Of a DNA stretch of 64,000 bases, positions 36,247 to 45,723 are shown one piece after another (within the stretch, counting starts at the first letter, position 1; each line of letters begins with the position of its first letter). A model generated the notes under the pieces. The model saw nothing but the letters and a program-made list of their open reading frames with translations. It had not been told where the DNA came from and searched no databases. Position numbers and translations under genes: made by a program. Origin of the DNA: Brevibacillus laterosporus (GTDB taxonomy: Bacteria > Bacillota > Bacilli > Brevibacillales > Brevibacillaceae); NCBI GenBank assembly GCA_007833815.1, contig CP033464.1:3094001-3158000 (forward strand), written 5' to 3'.

Positions 36247-36930
36247 TTACCAAATATAAGGAATCAGGCGGTATTTTACCTTTGACATGTATTCGTTATA
36301 GCCAGGTAGTTCTGATAGCAATGTGCGTTCCTCCTGTACTGCCCGCCATGCCATTCCGATGACAATAACAAGAACTGTAAGCAGCCCATACCATGACCCA
36401 AGCAAAAGACACGTACCTATTAAATAGATGATGGCCGTGGCATACATTGGATGTCTCACAACCTTGTAGGGACCAGTGGATATTACTGTTTGCTTACGTT
36501 CACTCTGAATACGGACCGCTGGGGACAGGTACGAGTTTTCTCGGAATACGAGAAAGAAGAAGTAAAACGAACATAAGAGAAGAATCGCTCCTGCTACTTG
36601 GAGTCCCATCGGTACATGCGACCAGCGGAATCGAACAGCATCTAACGGCATAAAGACCAGCCAGGCAAGGAAGTATACGTTCATCAGTACATACCACACT
36701 TTATCCCATGCTTTTTGATCGGGTTTTCCGATTCCCGTCATGCGTTCAGTTAGTAAATCAGGATTGTACTTGATTAACCATACACTTAACGCGAACACGA
36801 AGCCAAAAAATAAAAACAAGTAAGCCCATCCTGCAAGCCACGCGACAGTTCCAGCCGAAAGAAACATAGCGAGAGCAAAAACGACAAACATGCCTACTAT
36901 TTGTGCTGTTAGTATTTTCACATTAATCAT
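36247..36930 (-). CDS. Isoprenylcysteine carboxyl methyltransferase-family membrane protein
   Basis: A 227-residue protein with about five to six membrane helices. The C-terminal signature STGPYKVVRHPMYATAI and the end EERTLLSELPGYNEYMSKVKY fit the ICMT/PEMT-like methyltransferase superfamily (S-adenosylmethionine-dependent, membrane-embedded). The real substrate in bacteria is usually unknown. ATG 36930 is chosen because TTGGAGG sits 9 bp before it; an upstream extension has no ribosome site. It lies between two direct copies of the IS1182-like element, its stop only 2 bp from the end of copy 1, which suggests it travelled with them. The frame is intact. Confidence 0.85.
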   Translation of the reverse strand: MINVKILTAQIVGMFVVFALAMFLSAGTVAWLAGWAYLFLFFGFVFALSVWLIKYNPDLLTERMTGIGKPDQKAWDKVWYVLMNVYFLAWLVFMPLDAVRFRWSHVPMGLQVAGAILLLCSFYFFFLVFRENSYLSPAVRIQSERKQTVISTGPYKVVRHPMYATAIIYLIGTCLLLGSWYGLLTVLVIVIGMAWRAVQEERTLLSELPGYNEYMSKVKYRLIPYIW

Positions 36931-37055
36931 TGGTATGCCTCCAATAAATTTTTTTGAAGTCTCCCCAACGAGTATCTGAAGTGATTTACCATCTCCTAAG
37001 CGCCTTTTAAAACTAAACAACTATGTTAACTTTATTTTACTATATTTTACAAATT

Positions 37056-38470
37056 GAATCAATTTCATAAAGGCTTTTTTCAAAAATGATTAGACTATCC
37101 CTACGGGATCAATGCTGTTTTTTTGAAAAAATTAAGCTACTACTTTCATCCTACTTGCCAGTTCCTTACGAATTCGATCCACTGCTAACTTGGATGCATT
37201 ATAAACAAGAGTTACCAAATCAAAATGGACTTTTTCCCTCTTTCCTGTGCGATATCGGACGTTGTTTAGCTGAAAAAACTCCTTCAAATAAGCATGTACT
37301 CGCTCCACAGCTGTTCTCTGGTCATAGAGTTCTTCCCACGTTTTTGTTCCTCTGGCTAGCGCGGTGTACTTTCGAAGATCGGTTTCAGACAAGTTGGCGC
37401 AAAATGTGAATCGAACCCAATCATTTCTCCTTCATTCCGCTTGTTGTAAGCAATAATCGCTTGTGCATTCATTCGTCCGATTTGTTGATAGATCGGGACA
37501 TAGTCATATCCCGCATCCATGATTGCATATCGCATGTGATTGGGCAGGACAGTTTGAATTCCTTTCAACAAAGGTATCGCTGCTTTCCCATCGTTCATAC
37601 TTCCAGAGGACATGAGGGAGCAAAGAATATATTGACTTTTTGTACTGACTGCAAGATGAGCTTTGTATCCAAACCAAAACATGTTCTTTCCATCACTATT
37701 TTTCTTAATTCCCCAATCAGGTTTGAGAGAAAATTGGGACCGTAGGTCCTCCAACGTCACATCCAGTTGAGCTGCAATGGTTTTTTCATATAAGGACTTC
37801 TGGGCTTCCTTTTCTTTCTTTTGCTTGTCGTAGATATCTTTGATTTACGTCCGCGTTTTTTCAATTCTGTTTCGTCTTTTTTTCTTTTGCCACACCGCGA
37901 TCACGGGATTCAAAATGGGTTGCATCGATGGCAATTGCTTCATCGCATATGAACCCTTCCTGAATTGCTTGCAAGAGTAACTTGTCTTGGACTTTTTCGA
38001 GGTGTGCTGTTTCAGAAAGCTTATGAACCAGACGAGAGTACGATGCCTCGGAAGGAAGACTGTCACAAAATAGAAAACCGCATTCCATTCGAAAGATAAA
38101 GTCATGTTTTAAACGTTTCCGCAAATCTTTCACAGTTGGAATCCGTTCTACGATTCGAGCGACCAGAGAATACAGCATGGGAGCATAATTCAACTCAGTA
38201 GGAGCTCCATAGATCGATTTTTTGGAAATATAGAAAAGAATCGGTTCAATGTCAAGAGTAGAGAAAATAGCCTCAAAACGTTTGGGAGGTTCTAAGTCGA
38301 ATAATTCTTGTATATCAAATAGGCTTCCTTGTTTTATAATAGACACTGGGAGTCACCACCACCTCTTAAGTTTAGATCGCACTTAACTTATTAGAGATTT
38401 GGGGAGGTACTCCTTTTTCTATGCTCAAAAACCCTTGACCCCGTAGGGCTCTGATTTATGAAATTGATTC
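37056..38470 (-). mobile_element. IS1182-like element, copy 2 (dead)
   Basis: Has the same 16-bp inverted ends (GAATCAATTTCATAAA at 37056-37071, complement at 38455-38470) and the same orientation as copy 1. About 1.42 kb; it lacks roughly 140 bp of the transposase gene. It preserves the uninterrupted target of the nested IS3 element of copy 1. Confidence 0.82.
37131..38346 (-). pseudogene. IS1182-like transposase, copy 2 (deleted and frameshifted)
   Basis: The N-terminal part (ATG 38346 to about 37861) ends in a frameshift after KKTKQN, a small deletion removes the KSKAEKE linker, the middle part (37760 to 37356) is open and includes DLRSQFSLKPDWGIKK, then about 140 bp covering the Cys-containing CKDCPLNQ region is missing (junction at APTC-LKPIF). 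The C-terminal part resumes to the stop near 37131. Inactive. Confidence 0.85.
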
Positions 38471-38477
38471 GTTAGAG

Positions 38478-38526
38478 AAAAAACAAAAAAAAAGAGGGGA
38501 GAGATACCCTCTTTTTTTTGTTTTTT
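38478..38526. terminator. Bidirectional terminator
   Basis: A-rich tract, GAGGG, a 9-nt loop, CCCTC, T-rich tract; the A- and T-tracts also pair. It can stop transcription in both directions and lies just downstream of the small minus-strand gene. Confidence 0.75.
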
Positions 38527-38551
38527 CATATTATGAATAGTTGTTCGTTTC

Positions 38552-38713
38552 TTATTTTGTACTCTCGTAATTCATCTCATGGTATTCTTTAATTAGTTTT
38601 TGTAAGAGCAAGTTTTCATAAGAACTTAGCCCTTGCGAGTTTTCCAACATAATGAGGGAGTGCAGGTCGTTCTCTAGCATTAGTCTCCTACGGTCTGTAC
38701 TTGTTAGTGCCAT
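38552..38713 (-). CDS. Small protein, 53 residues
   Basis: ATG 38713 (minus strand) opens a 53-residue frame starting MALTSTDRRRLMLENDLHSL and ending YHEMNYESTK. It is amphipathic and charged, probably all helical, with no membrane helix. AAGGAG lies about 14 bp upstream, a plausible promoter at 38752-38780, and a terminator directly downstream. Together these argue for a real gene. The pattern of short helices faintly recalls Spo0E-like small proteins, but I do not see their SxxLD motif, so no function is assigned. Confidence 0.55.
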   Translation of the reverse strand: MALTSTDRRRLMLENDLHSLIMLENSQGLSSYENLLLQKLIKEYHEMNYESTK

Positions 38714-38751
38714 GGGTTCTTCCCAACTCCTTTTTTGTTAGATTGGTTATT

Positions 38752-38780
38752 AGTATACCGTTATCGAATCATTTGGTAAA
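38752..38780 (-). promoter_or_regulatory. Promoter of the 53-residue gene
   Basis: On the minus strand TTTACC (38775-38780), a 17-bp spacer and TATACT (38752-38757). Confidence 0.5.
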
Positions 38781-38926
38781 ACGTGGTAATAAGCTCCCTC
38801 TCTTGATAATCAGGGTTCTCATGGTGTGAGGGAAGCTGACTAGATCTATCCCTAAAATTGCGCCAGCATATTGCCAAATCCGGCCAAATCCGGCTCAAAA
38901 ATGATGCTACGAAGGAGGAAGTAAAC

Positions 38927-39439
38927 ATGAATATGGCAGTAGAAGCTGTCCTACTAGCAACAAAAGCACACGCTAATCAACAAGATAAAGGGGGGCAACC
39001 TTATATTTTGCATCCTTTGCGCGTCATGATGTACATGTCTTCGGATGAAGCGAGAGCGGTAGCTGTTTTGCACGATGTATTAGAAGATACCGATGTAACC
39101 GCAGATGATTTACGTGAAACGGGGTTTCCAAAGGAAGTTGTAGAAGCGGTTATGATTCTAACCAAAAATCCCAAAGAGAATTATGACAGCTACATTATCA
39201 AGGTCAAACAGAATCAGTTGGCCCGAGCTGTCAAGATTGCAGATATCAAAGACAATTTGGATGTAACTCGTATACCGGAACCTACGGAGGCAGATTTAGC
39301 ACGGATAGAAAAATATAAGCGCGCATTGAAAGAATTAGAGGGTGAAAGCACACCTATGGAAAATTCAAAGGAAGATTGTTCACAAGAAGAAAGTAATATA
39401 GATAACGATAAGCAGTTAGAAGGGAAAGAGATATTGTAG
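38927..39439 (+). CDS. HD-domain protein (RelA/SpoT hydrolase-like)
   Basis: A 170-residue protein with the HD fold of (p)ppGpp hydrolases and related phosphohydrolases. His29 in YILHPLRV and the His49-Asp50 pair in LHDVLEDT are the metal ligands expected. There is no synthetase or regulatory domain, so it resembles small alarmone hydrolase-type or other stand-alone HD proteins. The tail from about 145 is acidic and low-complexity. ATG 38927 is supported by GAAGGAGGA; upstream codons in the same frame have no ribosome site. The substrate cannot be settled from the sequence. Confidence 0.8.
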   Translation: MNMAVEAVLLATKAHANQQDKGGQPYILHPLRVMMYMSSDEARAVAVLHDVLEDTDVTADDLRETGFPKEVVEAVMILTKNPKENYDSYIIKVKQNQLARAVKIADIKDNLDVTRIPEPTEADLARIEKYKRALKELEGESTPMENSKEDCSQEESNIDNDKQLEGKEIL

Positions 39440-39609
39440 AAACGGTGTTCGCTTTTAGTGGGAATAGATTTGACATGGATATTTCTGAATGAAACTGCTT
39501 GTACTTGTGTCATTCTTTGAAGGCTGTTATTCTAATAAAATAGCGTATTTTTGCACGATAGACCGAGGATAGAGGCACGTGCAAGAAACAGAGAATGAAG
39601 GAGGGCTCC

Positions 39610-40287
39610 ATGGGTTTATTTCAATTTGATCTAAATACGCTCCCTTTTCGGGTGATTGCGTTCGTGATCGCTTTTTCCATGCATGAGTGGGCGCATGCGT
39701 TTGCTGCCTATAGATTAGGCGACAACACAGCGAAAAATGAGGGGCGTTTAACACTTAATCCAATTCCGCATCTAGATCCATTTGGTCTCTTGATGATTTT
39801 ATTTGGACCATTTGGTTGGGCACGACCTGTCCCATTTAATCCTTACAATTTTAGAGGAAATAAACGTCTAGGAATTGTGTATGTTGCAGCAGCAGGACCG
39901 TTTGTGAACTTTGTGTTAGCGTTCTTCTTTTCGTTCCTGTGGTTTTATATTCAGACACCATTTTGGGCAGAGATGATGGCTTCTTGGCCTGCTAAAGGTA
40001 TAGAAGCGGTTGACTTAACCTTACAGTACTGTATTATCATTAACTGCGCTATGCTGGTGTTTAATATGTTGCCGATTGCACCGTTAGACGGTTCTAAAAT
40101 TTTGCGCTATATTTTGCCGCAAAAATGTAGTGGATTCTTTGATAAATTAGACCTATATGGACCATGGTTGTTATTGTTGATTGTATTCTTGCCACCGTTG
40201 CGAGGATTACTTAGCATACCACTACAGATTGTGCTGTCTTGGATTGAAAGCATAACACGATATGTGGTCATTCAGCTTTTTTTATAA
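39610..40287 (+). CDS. Site-2 protease family (M50) membrane peptidase
   Basis: A 225-residue polytopic membrane zinc protease. H25-E26-x-x-H29 in MHEWAHAF is the first zinc motif, and NMLPIAPLDGSKI supplies the conserved Asp of the second (LDG) motif. The family cleaves substrates within the membrane; short forms like this, next to scpA, are common in Firmicutes and have no settled substrate. ATG 39610 is chosen since AAGGAGGG lies just before it, overlapping an earlier in-frame ATG at 39595. scpA follows after 32 bp. Confidence 0.9.
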   Translation: MGLFQFDLNTLPFRVIAFVIAFSMHEWAHAFAAYRLGDNTAKNEGRLTLNPIPHLDPFGLLMILFGPFGWARPVPFNPYNFRGNKRLGIVYVAAAGPFVNFVLAFFFSFLWFYIQTPFWAEMMASWPAKGIEAVDLTLQYCIIINCAMLVFNMLPIAPLDGSKILRYILPQKCSGFFDKLDLYGPWLLLLIVFLPPLRGLLSIPLQIVLSWIESITRYVVIQLFL

Positions 40288-40319
40288 ACATGATGCAATG
40301 AAGTAAGGCGGGATTAGCG

Positions 40320-41081
40320 TTGTCATACAGTATTAAATTGGATTCGTTTGAAGGGCCGCTTGATTTGCTTTTGCATTTGATCGACAAGGCGGAGGTAGAC
40401 ATTTATGATATACCAATAGCGGTGATTACTGAACAGTATTTGCACACCATTCATACAATGCACGAGCTTCAATTGGATGTAGCTAGTGAGTTCGTAGTCA
40501 TGGCCGCTACTCTGTTGGCCATCAAAAGTAAAACGTTACTTCCTAAAAAAGAGGAGATTCATTTTCATCCATTGCACGATGAATATGGAGAAGAGGAAGA
40601 TCCTCGAGATGAACTGGTACAACGCTTATTGGAGTATAAAAAGTTCAAGCGCGTGGCCGAACAACTACGTGAAATGGAAACGGGGCGCAGTCAGGTATTC
40701 ACTCGTCCGGCAGAAGATTTAACGCCATATGTGCGTGAAGAGGAGCCGGGAGTTGCCAATGTGACCCTGTTTGACATGCTTCATGCTTTAGAAAAATTGT
40801 TTGCGAGATTGCAAACAAAAGAGCCGATAGCCAAAGTATCAAGGGATGAAATCTCCATTAAGGATAGAATGAAAGAGATTCGTCAGCTCATTAAGGTTGG
40901 AGGAGGGCATGTCCGCTTCTCACAGTTGTTTATTACAAACGTTTCTCGCACCGAGATTGTGACAACGTTCCTTGCCCTACTGGAATTGATGAAAGGGAAG
41001 GCGATCACGTGTGTTCAAAATCAATTATTTACGGACATCCTGATCAGTGAGGGAAAAGGAGAAACGGGACATGGATTATGA
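40320..41081 (+). CDS. scpA: Segregation and condensation protein A
   Basis: A 253-residue kleisin subunit of the bacterial SMC condensin, bridging the SMC heads together with ScpB. The N-terminus ([20 protein letters not shown]) and [10 protein letters not shown] are strongly diagnostic, and a winged-helix C-terminus is expected. It starts with TTG 40320; the ribosome site (AAGGCGGG) is weak. It overlaps scpB by 11 bp. Confidence 0.96.
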   Translation: MSYSIKLDSFEGPLDLLLHLIDKAEVDIYDIPIAVITEQYLHTIHTMHELQLDVASEFVVMAATLLAIKSKTLLPKKEEIHFHPLHDEYGEEEDPRDELVQRLLEYKKFKRVAEQLREMETGRSQVFTRPAEDLTPYVREEEPGVANVTLFDMLHALEKLFARLQTKEPIAKVSRDEISIKDRMKEIRQLIKVGGGHVRFSQLFITNVSRTEIVTTFLALLELMKGKAITCVQNQLFTDILISEGKGETGHGL

Positions 41082-41655
41082 TAAATTAAAATCGGTGATT
41101 GAGGGTCTATTATTTATCTCCGGTGACGAGGGGATAGATGCAAAGCAGATTGCGGAAATAATTGAGGTAACTGAAGAAGTTGTCATTGATTTGTTAGAAG
41201 ATATGAAAGCAGACTTTTACCGATCTAACAGAGGAATCCAGCTTGTTGAAGTGGCGAAAGCTTATCAATTAACAACCCTGCCCGAACATATGATGTATTT
41301 TGAAAAGCTGGCAACTTCCCCAACACACTCATCCTTATCGCAAGCAGCTTTGGAAACCTTAGCCATCATTGCCTATCGACAGCCGATTACTCGTTCTGAG
41401 ATAGAAGAAATTCGTGGAGTTAAATGTGAAAAAGCGTTACATACCCTGATGTCCAAGCTTTTGATTAAAGAGATGGGACGAGCAGAGGGTATCGGGCGAC
41501 CAATCTTATATGGGACGTCCAAGGAATTTCTGGAGTATTTCGGATTGAAAGGAATTACAGATTTACCAGAGCCGCCAATTGATTTTTCATTTGATCAACA
41601 TGATGAGGAAATGGCTCAATTGTTTCGCGGGAAGGAAACTACTGGAAACGACTAG
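41071..41655 (+). CDS. scpB: Segregation and condensation protein B
   Basis: A 194-residue ScpB with two winged-helix domains that dimerises and binds Scp[16 protein letters not shown], the middle [20 protein letters not shown] and [20 protein letters not shown] are clear family stretches. ATG 41071 has AAAGGAG 9 bp upstream, inside scpA, indicating translational coupling; a GTG at 41047 is in frame but lacks support. Confidence 0.96.
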   Translation: MDYDKLKSVIEGLLFISGDEGIDAKQIAEIIEVTEEVVIDLLEDMKADFYRSNRGIQLVEVAKAYQLTTLPEHMMYFEKLATSPTHSSLSQAALETLAIIAYRQPITRSEIEEIRGVKCEKALHTLMSKLLIKEMGRAEGIGRPILYGTSKEFLEYFGLKGITDLPEPPIDFSFDQHDEEMAQLFRGKETTGND

Positions 41656-41673
41656 GACCCGATTAAGATTAGG

Positions 41674-41702
41674 GTATATCATAGGTCTTGTCTCCATATA
41701 CT
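41674..41702 (+). promoter_or_regulatory. Possible SigE promoter of dacB-spmA-spmB
   Basis: GTATATC (41674-41680; near KMATATT) and CATATACT (41695-41702; near CATACAnT) with a 14-bp spacer. B. subtilis dacB is SigE-dependent (mother cell), which supports the reading. Confidence 0.45.
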
Positions 41703-41741
41703 TGGTACAAACCATTGTAAACCAAGCATGGGGAGGACACT

Positions 41742-42917
41742 ATGAAATACCAACGAATAATCGGCGTACTCGTCGTTTTTCTTTTGTGCGTTAGCTACCT
41801 AGGCCCACAACCTCGTGCCTGGGCATCGAAAGCACCTAAGATCTCGGCGGAAGCAGCTGCAGTCATTGATGTTGAATCAGGACGTATCTTGTACGAGAAA
41901 AATGGTAACAAGAAAATGAGAATTGCCAGCTTGACCAAGACGTTAACGGCCATTGTAGCTATTGAAGCGACCGATATAAAGAAAGTCGTTACTGTTCCAG
42001 ACAAAGCCATAGGAGTGGAAGGCTCCTCTATTTATCTAAAAAGAGGGGAGAAGCTGACCCTAGAAGAGTTATTATACGGCTTGATGCTCCGTTCTGGAAA
42101 CGATGCGGCGGCGGCGATTGCTTTGCAGGTGGGAGGCTCGATTGAAGGGTTTGCCACAATGATGAACGAAAAAGCCATGTATATTGGCATGAATCACAGT
42201 AATTTTATGAACCCACATGGATTAGATAATAGTGATATGCACTATTCGACAGCGGTTGATATGGTTAAATTATCTGCCTATGCTCTACGAAACCCACAGT
42301 TTCAGCAGATTGTCTCCACAAAAGTAAAAAGTATTTCGTGGGAAGGCGAGAAATGGGATCGTAGGCTGCAAAACAAAAATAAAATGCTTCATCTCTACAA
42401 CGGAGCAGATGGTGTAAAAACTGGTTATACCAAGCTTGCTAAGCGTTGTCTGGCATCGTCAGCAAGCCGCGCTGGCCGACAGGTAGCAGTAATTACGCTT
42501 AATGCACCAGATGATTGGAATGACCATGCTACACTGCTTGACTATGGCTTTCAACAGTTCGAGGAAACGTCTTTAATTCACAAAGGCGAAAAATGGGATG
42601 CTCCCCAAGCCATTAAGCTAGAGGACAAAGGGAAAGTTGAGCTGGTTTCGTTAGCTGATTTTGTATATCCACTCAGAGCAGGAGAAGCGCAAAAAGTGAG
42701 TAAAAAGGTCTGGTTGTTTCATAAGCAGGTAGGCCAAAAAGATGTGAATGAGCATATTGGATTTGTTGAGGTTTACTTAGGGAAGGATTCAATCGGCAAA
42801 ATACCGCTTACGTTACAAGAAAGGACGGAAAAGGATACTTTTCAAAAAACATCTATACCCAATGGATTTTGGAAGCAGGTCTCCCGCATGTTGAAGGGAG
42901 GATTACCTGATGCTTAA
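41742..42917 (+). CDS. dacB: D-alanyl-D-alanine carboxypeptidase DacB (PBP5*)
   Basis: A 391-residue secreted carboxypeptidase made in the mother cell that controls spore cortex cross-linking. Signal peptide to about residue 28. Active-site motifs S63-L-T-K66, S118-G-N120 and K226-T-G228. It is the first gene of dacB-spmA-spmB as in B. subtilis, overlaps spmA by 8 bp and has a SigE-like promoter upstream. Paralogue of dacF at 2328-3497. Confidence 0.93.
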   Translation: MKYQRIIGVLVVFLLCVSYLGPQPRAWASKAPKISAEAAAVIDVESGRILYEKNGNKKMRIASLTKTLTAIVAIEATDIKKVVTVPDKAIGVEGSSIYLKRGEKLTLEELLYGLMLRSGNDAAAAIALQVGGSIEGFATMMNEKAMYIGMNHSNFMNPHGLDNSDMHYSTAVDMVKLSAYALRNPQFQQIVSTKVKSISWEGEKWDRRLQNKNKMLHLYNGADGVKTGYTKLAKRCLASSASRAGRQVAVITLNAPDDWNDHATLLDYGFQQFEETSLIHKGEKWDAPQAIKLEDKGKVELVSLADFVYPLRAGEAQKVSKKVWLFHKQVGQKDVNEHIGFVEVYLGKDSIGKIPLTLQERTEKDTFQKTSIPNGFWKQVSRMLKGGLPDA

Positions 42918-43500
42918 TATCATTTGGTTGTTCTTGATAATTATTAGTGTGATCGTTGCCGCTGTGAACGGACGTATGGAAATCATTAGTCAATCTGTAT
43001 TTGAAGGTGCCAAGACAGGCGTTACGGTCTGTTTTGGTCTCCTCAGCGTCCTCATCTTCTGGATGGGGATCATGAAAATTGCCGAAAAATCTGGACTTTT
43101 ACATCTAGTCTCAATCTGGCTATCTCCTATTGTGCAAAAGCTTTTCCCCGATGTGCCAAAGGGACACCCAGCCATTGGTTACATTCTCTCCAACATGAGC
43201 GCTAACATCCTCGGGCTTGGAAACGCGGCTACTCCGATGGGACTTAAGGCAATGGAGGAGCTCCAAAAGTTAAACCCACACAAAGAAATCGCTTCCCCAG
43301 CTATGTGCACCTTACTTGCCATAAACACGGCTAGTATCACACTCATTCCTACCACTATGATCGCCATTCGTTTACAATATGGTTCTGCTAATGCTTTTGA
43401 AATAGTAGGTACAACACTGCTTTCTTCTTTTTTTGCAACAGCGTTTGCTCTATTGCTTGATCGTGTCTACCGTCTGCGCTACAAGCGCAAGTCCCGCTAA
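42910..43500 (+). CDS. spmA: Spore maturation protein A
   Basis: A 196-residue membrane protein of the nucleoside-recognition (Gate) superfamily. SpmA and SpmB are needed for full spore core dehydration and heat resistance. About four to five helices; NILGLGNAATPMGLKAMEEL is the typical signature. It overlaps the end of dacB, with GGGAGG upstream of ATG. Confidence 0.94.
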   Translation: MLNIIWLFLIIISVIVAAVNGRMEIISQSVFEGAKTGVTVCFGLLSVLIFWMGIMKIAEKSGLLHLVSIWLSPIVQKLFPDVPKGHPAIGYILSNMSANILGLGNAATPMGLKAMEELQKLNPHKEIASPAMCTLLAINTASITLIPTTMIAIRLQYGSANAFEIVGTTLLSSFFATAFALLLDRVYRLRYKRKSR

Positions 43501-43514
43501 AGGAGGGAGCTAGC

Positions 43515-44048
43515 TTGTACTCACTGATAAATGTCGTATCGCTTTGGGCGATTCCTGTTTTGATTTCCTTTGTTCTAACCTACGGATGGTATAAAAGAGT
43601 GCAAGTCTATGACACTTTTATAGAAGGGGCTAAGGGAGGACTTGTCACAACCATCAAAATATTACCTCATTTAGTAGCAATGATGGTGGCCATTACGTTA
43701 TTTCGTGAGTCAGGAGCGTTAGAAATGATGTTACAGGTCTTGCATCCTTTGCTACGTCTTTTTCATATCCCCTCTGAAATTGTCCCTCTGGCTTTGCTAC
43801 GTCCCTTGTCAGGTACAGGCTCGCTTGCTATTGCGACAGATTTGATTGCGCAATTCGGGCCTGATTCTATGATTGGTAGGCTTGCTTCCACGATGCAGGG
43901 AAGCACAGATACGACCTTTTATGTGCTGACAGTGTATTTTGGAGCAGTGGGGATCAAAAATGGACTGTATGCGCTAAAAGTCGGTCTATGGTCTGATTTG
44001 ATTGGAGTAGTGGCTTCTTTAGTAGTTGTTGGCTATATTTTTGCTTGA
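43515..44048 (+). CDS. spmB: Spore maturation protein B
   Basis: A 177-residue membrane protein that works with SpmA. RPLSGTGSLAIATDLI and STMQGSTDTTFYVL are diagnostic of the family. TTG 43515 is the likely start, with AGGAGGG 7 bp before it and 14 bp after spmA. The 243-bp gap to rluB shows no clear terminator. Confidence 0.94.
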   Translation: MYSLINVVSLWAIPVLISFVLTYGWYKRVQVYDTFIEGAKGGLVTTIKILPHLVAMMVAITLFRESGALEMMLQVLHPLLRLFHIPSEIVPLALLRPLSGTGSLAIATDLIAQFGPDSMIGRLASTMQGSTDTTFYVLTVYFGAVGIKNGLYALKVGLWSDLIGVVASLVVVGYIFA

Positions 44049-44291
44049 ATGATGAACAAGACGAATAAAATAAAAGAAAATATGCCTAAGAACAGCCAAG
44101 GTACCTGTAGGACTCCTATCTAGAAACGATACCTAGTTCGCTGTTTGAGGGCATTATTTGCTATTAGATAAGCTTTTTTGTGTTTTTTCGACTAAAATAA
44201 GATGCCTATGTATGGCGGTCCTACACTCTTTGTCCACCGTACTCTTGTCCTACTTGCCGGAAATAGGTAGAATGTGTGAGGGGTGATCTTT

Positions 44292-45044
44292 ATGGAAGAA
44301 CGCTTGCAGAAGGTGCTTGCCCAAGCGGGTGTCGCCTCACGTCGCAGCTGTGAAGAACTGATTAAGCAAGGTAGAGTAAAAGTAAACGGCCAAGTTATAA
44401 CTGAGTTAGGTACCAAAGTGACTGCCTCCGTAGATCAAATTCTGGTCGATAACAAGTCTATTGCACAAGAAGAGCATGTATATGTGTTACTACACAAACC
44501 AACGGGAGTCATTACGAGCATGAGTGATCCAGAAGGACGTAAAACCGTTCGTGATCTGATCAAACAAATTCCACAGAGGGTATATCCAGTGGGGCGTTTA
44601 GATTTTGATACATCGGGACTACTTATTATGACGAACGATGGTGAACTGGCTAATCGCTTGGCGCATCCGTCATTTGAGATGGACAAGGTATATCGTGCTT
44701 GGGTCAAAGGAATTCCTACATCGGAAAGTGTTTTACGTCTAGCCAAGGGTATCAAATTGGAGGACGGAATGACTTCTCCTGGGAAGGCGAAAATTTTGGA
44801 ACGGGATACCAATAAAAATCGCACATTGCTTGAGTTGACCATCCATGAAGGCCGCAACCGTCAAGTGCGGAGAATGTGTCAAGCAATCGGACATCCCGTG
44901 GTTACGTTGCAACGAATTCGCATTAGTTTCCTTATGTTAGGTAATCTCGGCCTAGGTTCCTATCGCTTTTTACAAAAGGAGGAAGTAGAACGCTTGCAGA
45001 GCGAGTTAAAACAAGTTCAGAAAAAAACGAACAGACGTTTGTGA
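44292..45044 (+). CDS. rluB: 23S rRNA pseudouridine synthase, RsuA/RluB family
   Basis: A 250-residue enzyme that isomerises a uridine in 23S rRNA. An N-terminal S4 RNA-binding domain (RLQKVLAQAGVASRRSCEEL) is followed by the catalytic domain with Asp104 in GRLDFDTSGLL and the late GRNRQVRRMC. ATG 44292 is preferred, with GAGGGGTG upstream; a GTG three codons earlier overlaps that site. The position between spmB and resA is as in B. subtilis. Confidence 0.92.
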   Translation: MEERLQKVLAQAGVASRRSCEELIKQGRVKVNGQVITELGTKVTASVDQILVDNKSIAQEEHVYVLLHKPTGVITSMSDPEGRKTVRDLIKQIPQRVYPVGRLDFDTSGLLIMTNDGELANRLAHPSFEMDKVYRAWVKGIPTSESVLRLAKGIKLEDGMTSPGKAKILERDTNKNRTLLELTIHEGRNRQVRRMCQAIGHPVVTLQRIRISFLMLGNLGLGSYRFLQKEEVERLQSELKQVQKKTNRRL

Positions 45045-45058
45045 TGAACTGCACATCG

Positions 45059-45075
45059 TTCAAAAGTTGTTCAAA
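45059..45075 (+). promoter_or_regulatory. PhoP-box-like direct repeat upstream of resA
   Basis: TTCAAA at 45059 and 45070, 11 bp apart (N5 between). The B. subtilis PhoP box is TT(A/C/T)ACA repeated at 11 bp, and PhoP activates resABCDE there. The match is 5 of 6 per half. A TATAAT (45106-45111) without a good -35 follows, as expected for an activated promoter. Confidence 0.35.
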
Positions 45076-45168
45076 ATATCCAACTCGTTTAAAATAGCGG
45101 CAAGCTATAATAAAGAAAGAGAATGAGTAATAATTGGAACGATTCTGAACAAAGCCAGGTGAGCAAAT

Positions 45169-45702
45169 GTGAATAAACAGAAAAGAACATCCATGCGAGT
45201 TGCCATTTTGGGAGTTTTATTAGTTGCTCTCGTTTTTGCTGTGTACACAAGTTTTGCCAAGCCAAATGAAATTAAAAAAGGGGACAAGGCACCTAACTTC
45301 AGTTTGCAAAGCTTGGAAGGACAGCCTATGACATTAGCTGATTTAAAAGGAAAAGGAGTCATCCTTAATTTCTGGGGCTCTTGGTGTGAGCCCTGTAGAA
45401 ATGAGATGCCGGACTTAGAAAAAGTATGGCTTGCCAACAAGGATCAAAATATTGTGATCGTAGGGGTAAACGTGGGGGAGTCGGAAGTATCTGCTGAGCA
45501 GTTTGTCCGACAGGTGAAAACCACATTTCCCATCTTGATGGATAAGCAGAAAGAAGTTACCAAAGTGTATAATATTGGAAAAATGCCGACTACTTTTTAT
45601 ATTGATCAGGACGGTATTGTCCGGGATATCATGTTCGGACAAATGAACGAAAAGAGTATAAATTCCATGCTAGAAAAAATTAGACCTGTTCAGACAAACT
45701 AA
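45169..45702 (+). CDS. resA: Thiol-disulfide oxidoreductase ResA
   Basis: A 177-residue membrane-anchored thioredoxin-fold protein acting outside the membrane to reduce the haem-binding cysteines of apocytochrome c. An N-terminal anchor (about 10-30), then the active site WGSWCEPCRNE with Cys73 and Cys76, and the cis-Pro loop KMPTTFYID. GTG start with AGGTGAG upstream. First gene of resABC. Confidence 0.94.
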   Translation: MNKQKRTSMRVAILGVLLVALVFAVYTSFAKPNEIKKGDKAPNFSLQSLEGQPMTLADLKGKGVILNFWGSWCEPCRNEMPDLEKVWLANKDQNIVIVGVNVGESEVSAEQFVRQVKTTFPILMDKQKEVTKVYNIGKMPTTFYIDQDGIVRDIMFGQMNEKSINSMLEKIRPVQTN

Positions 45703-45723
45703 ACCGTAAGCGAGGACACGTAC

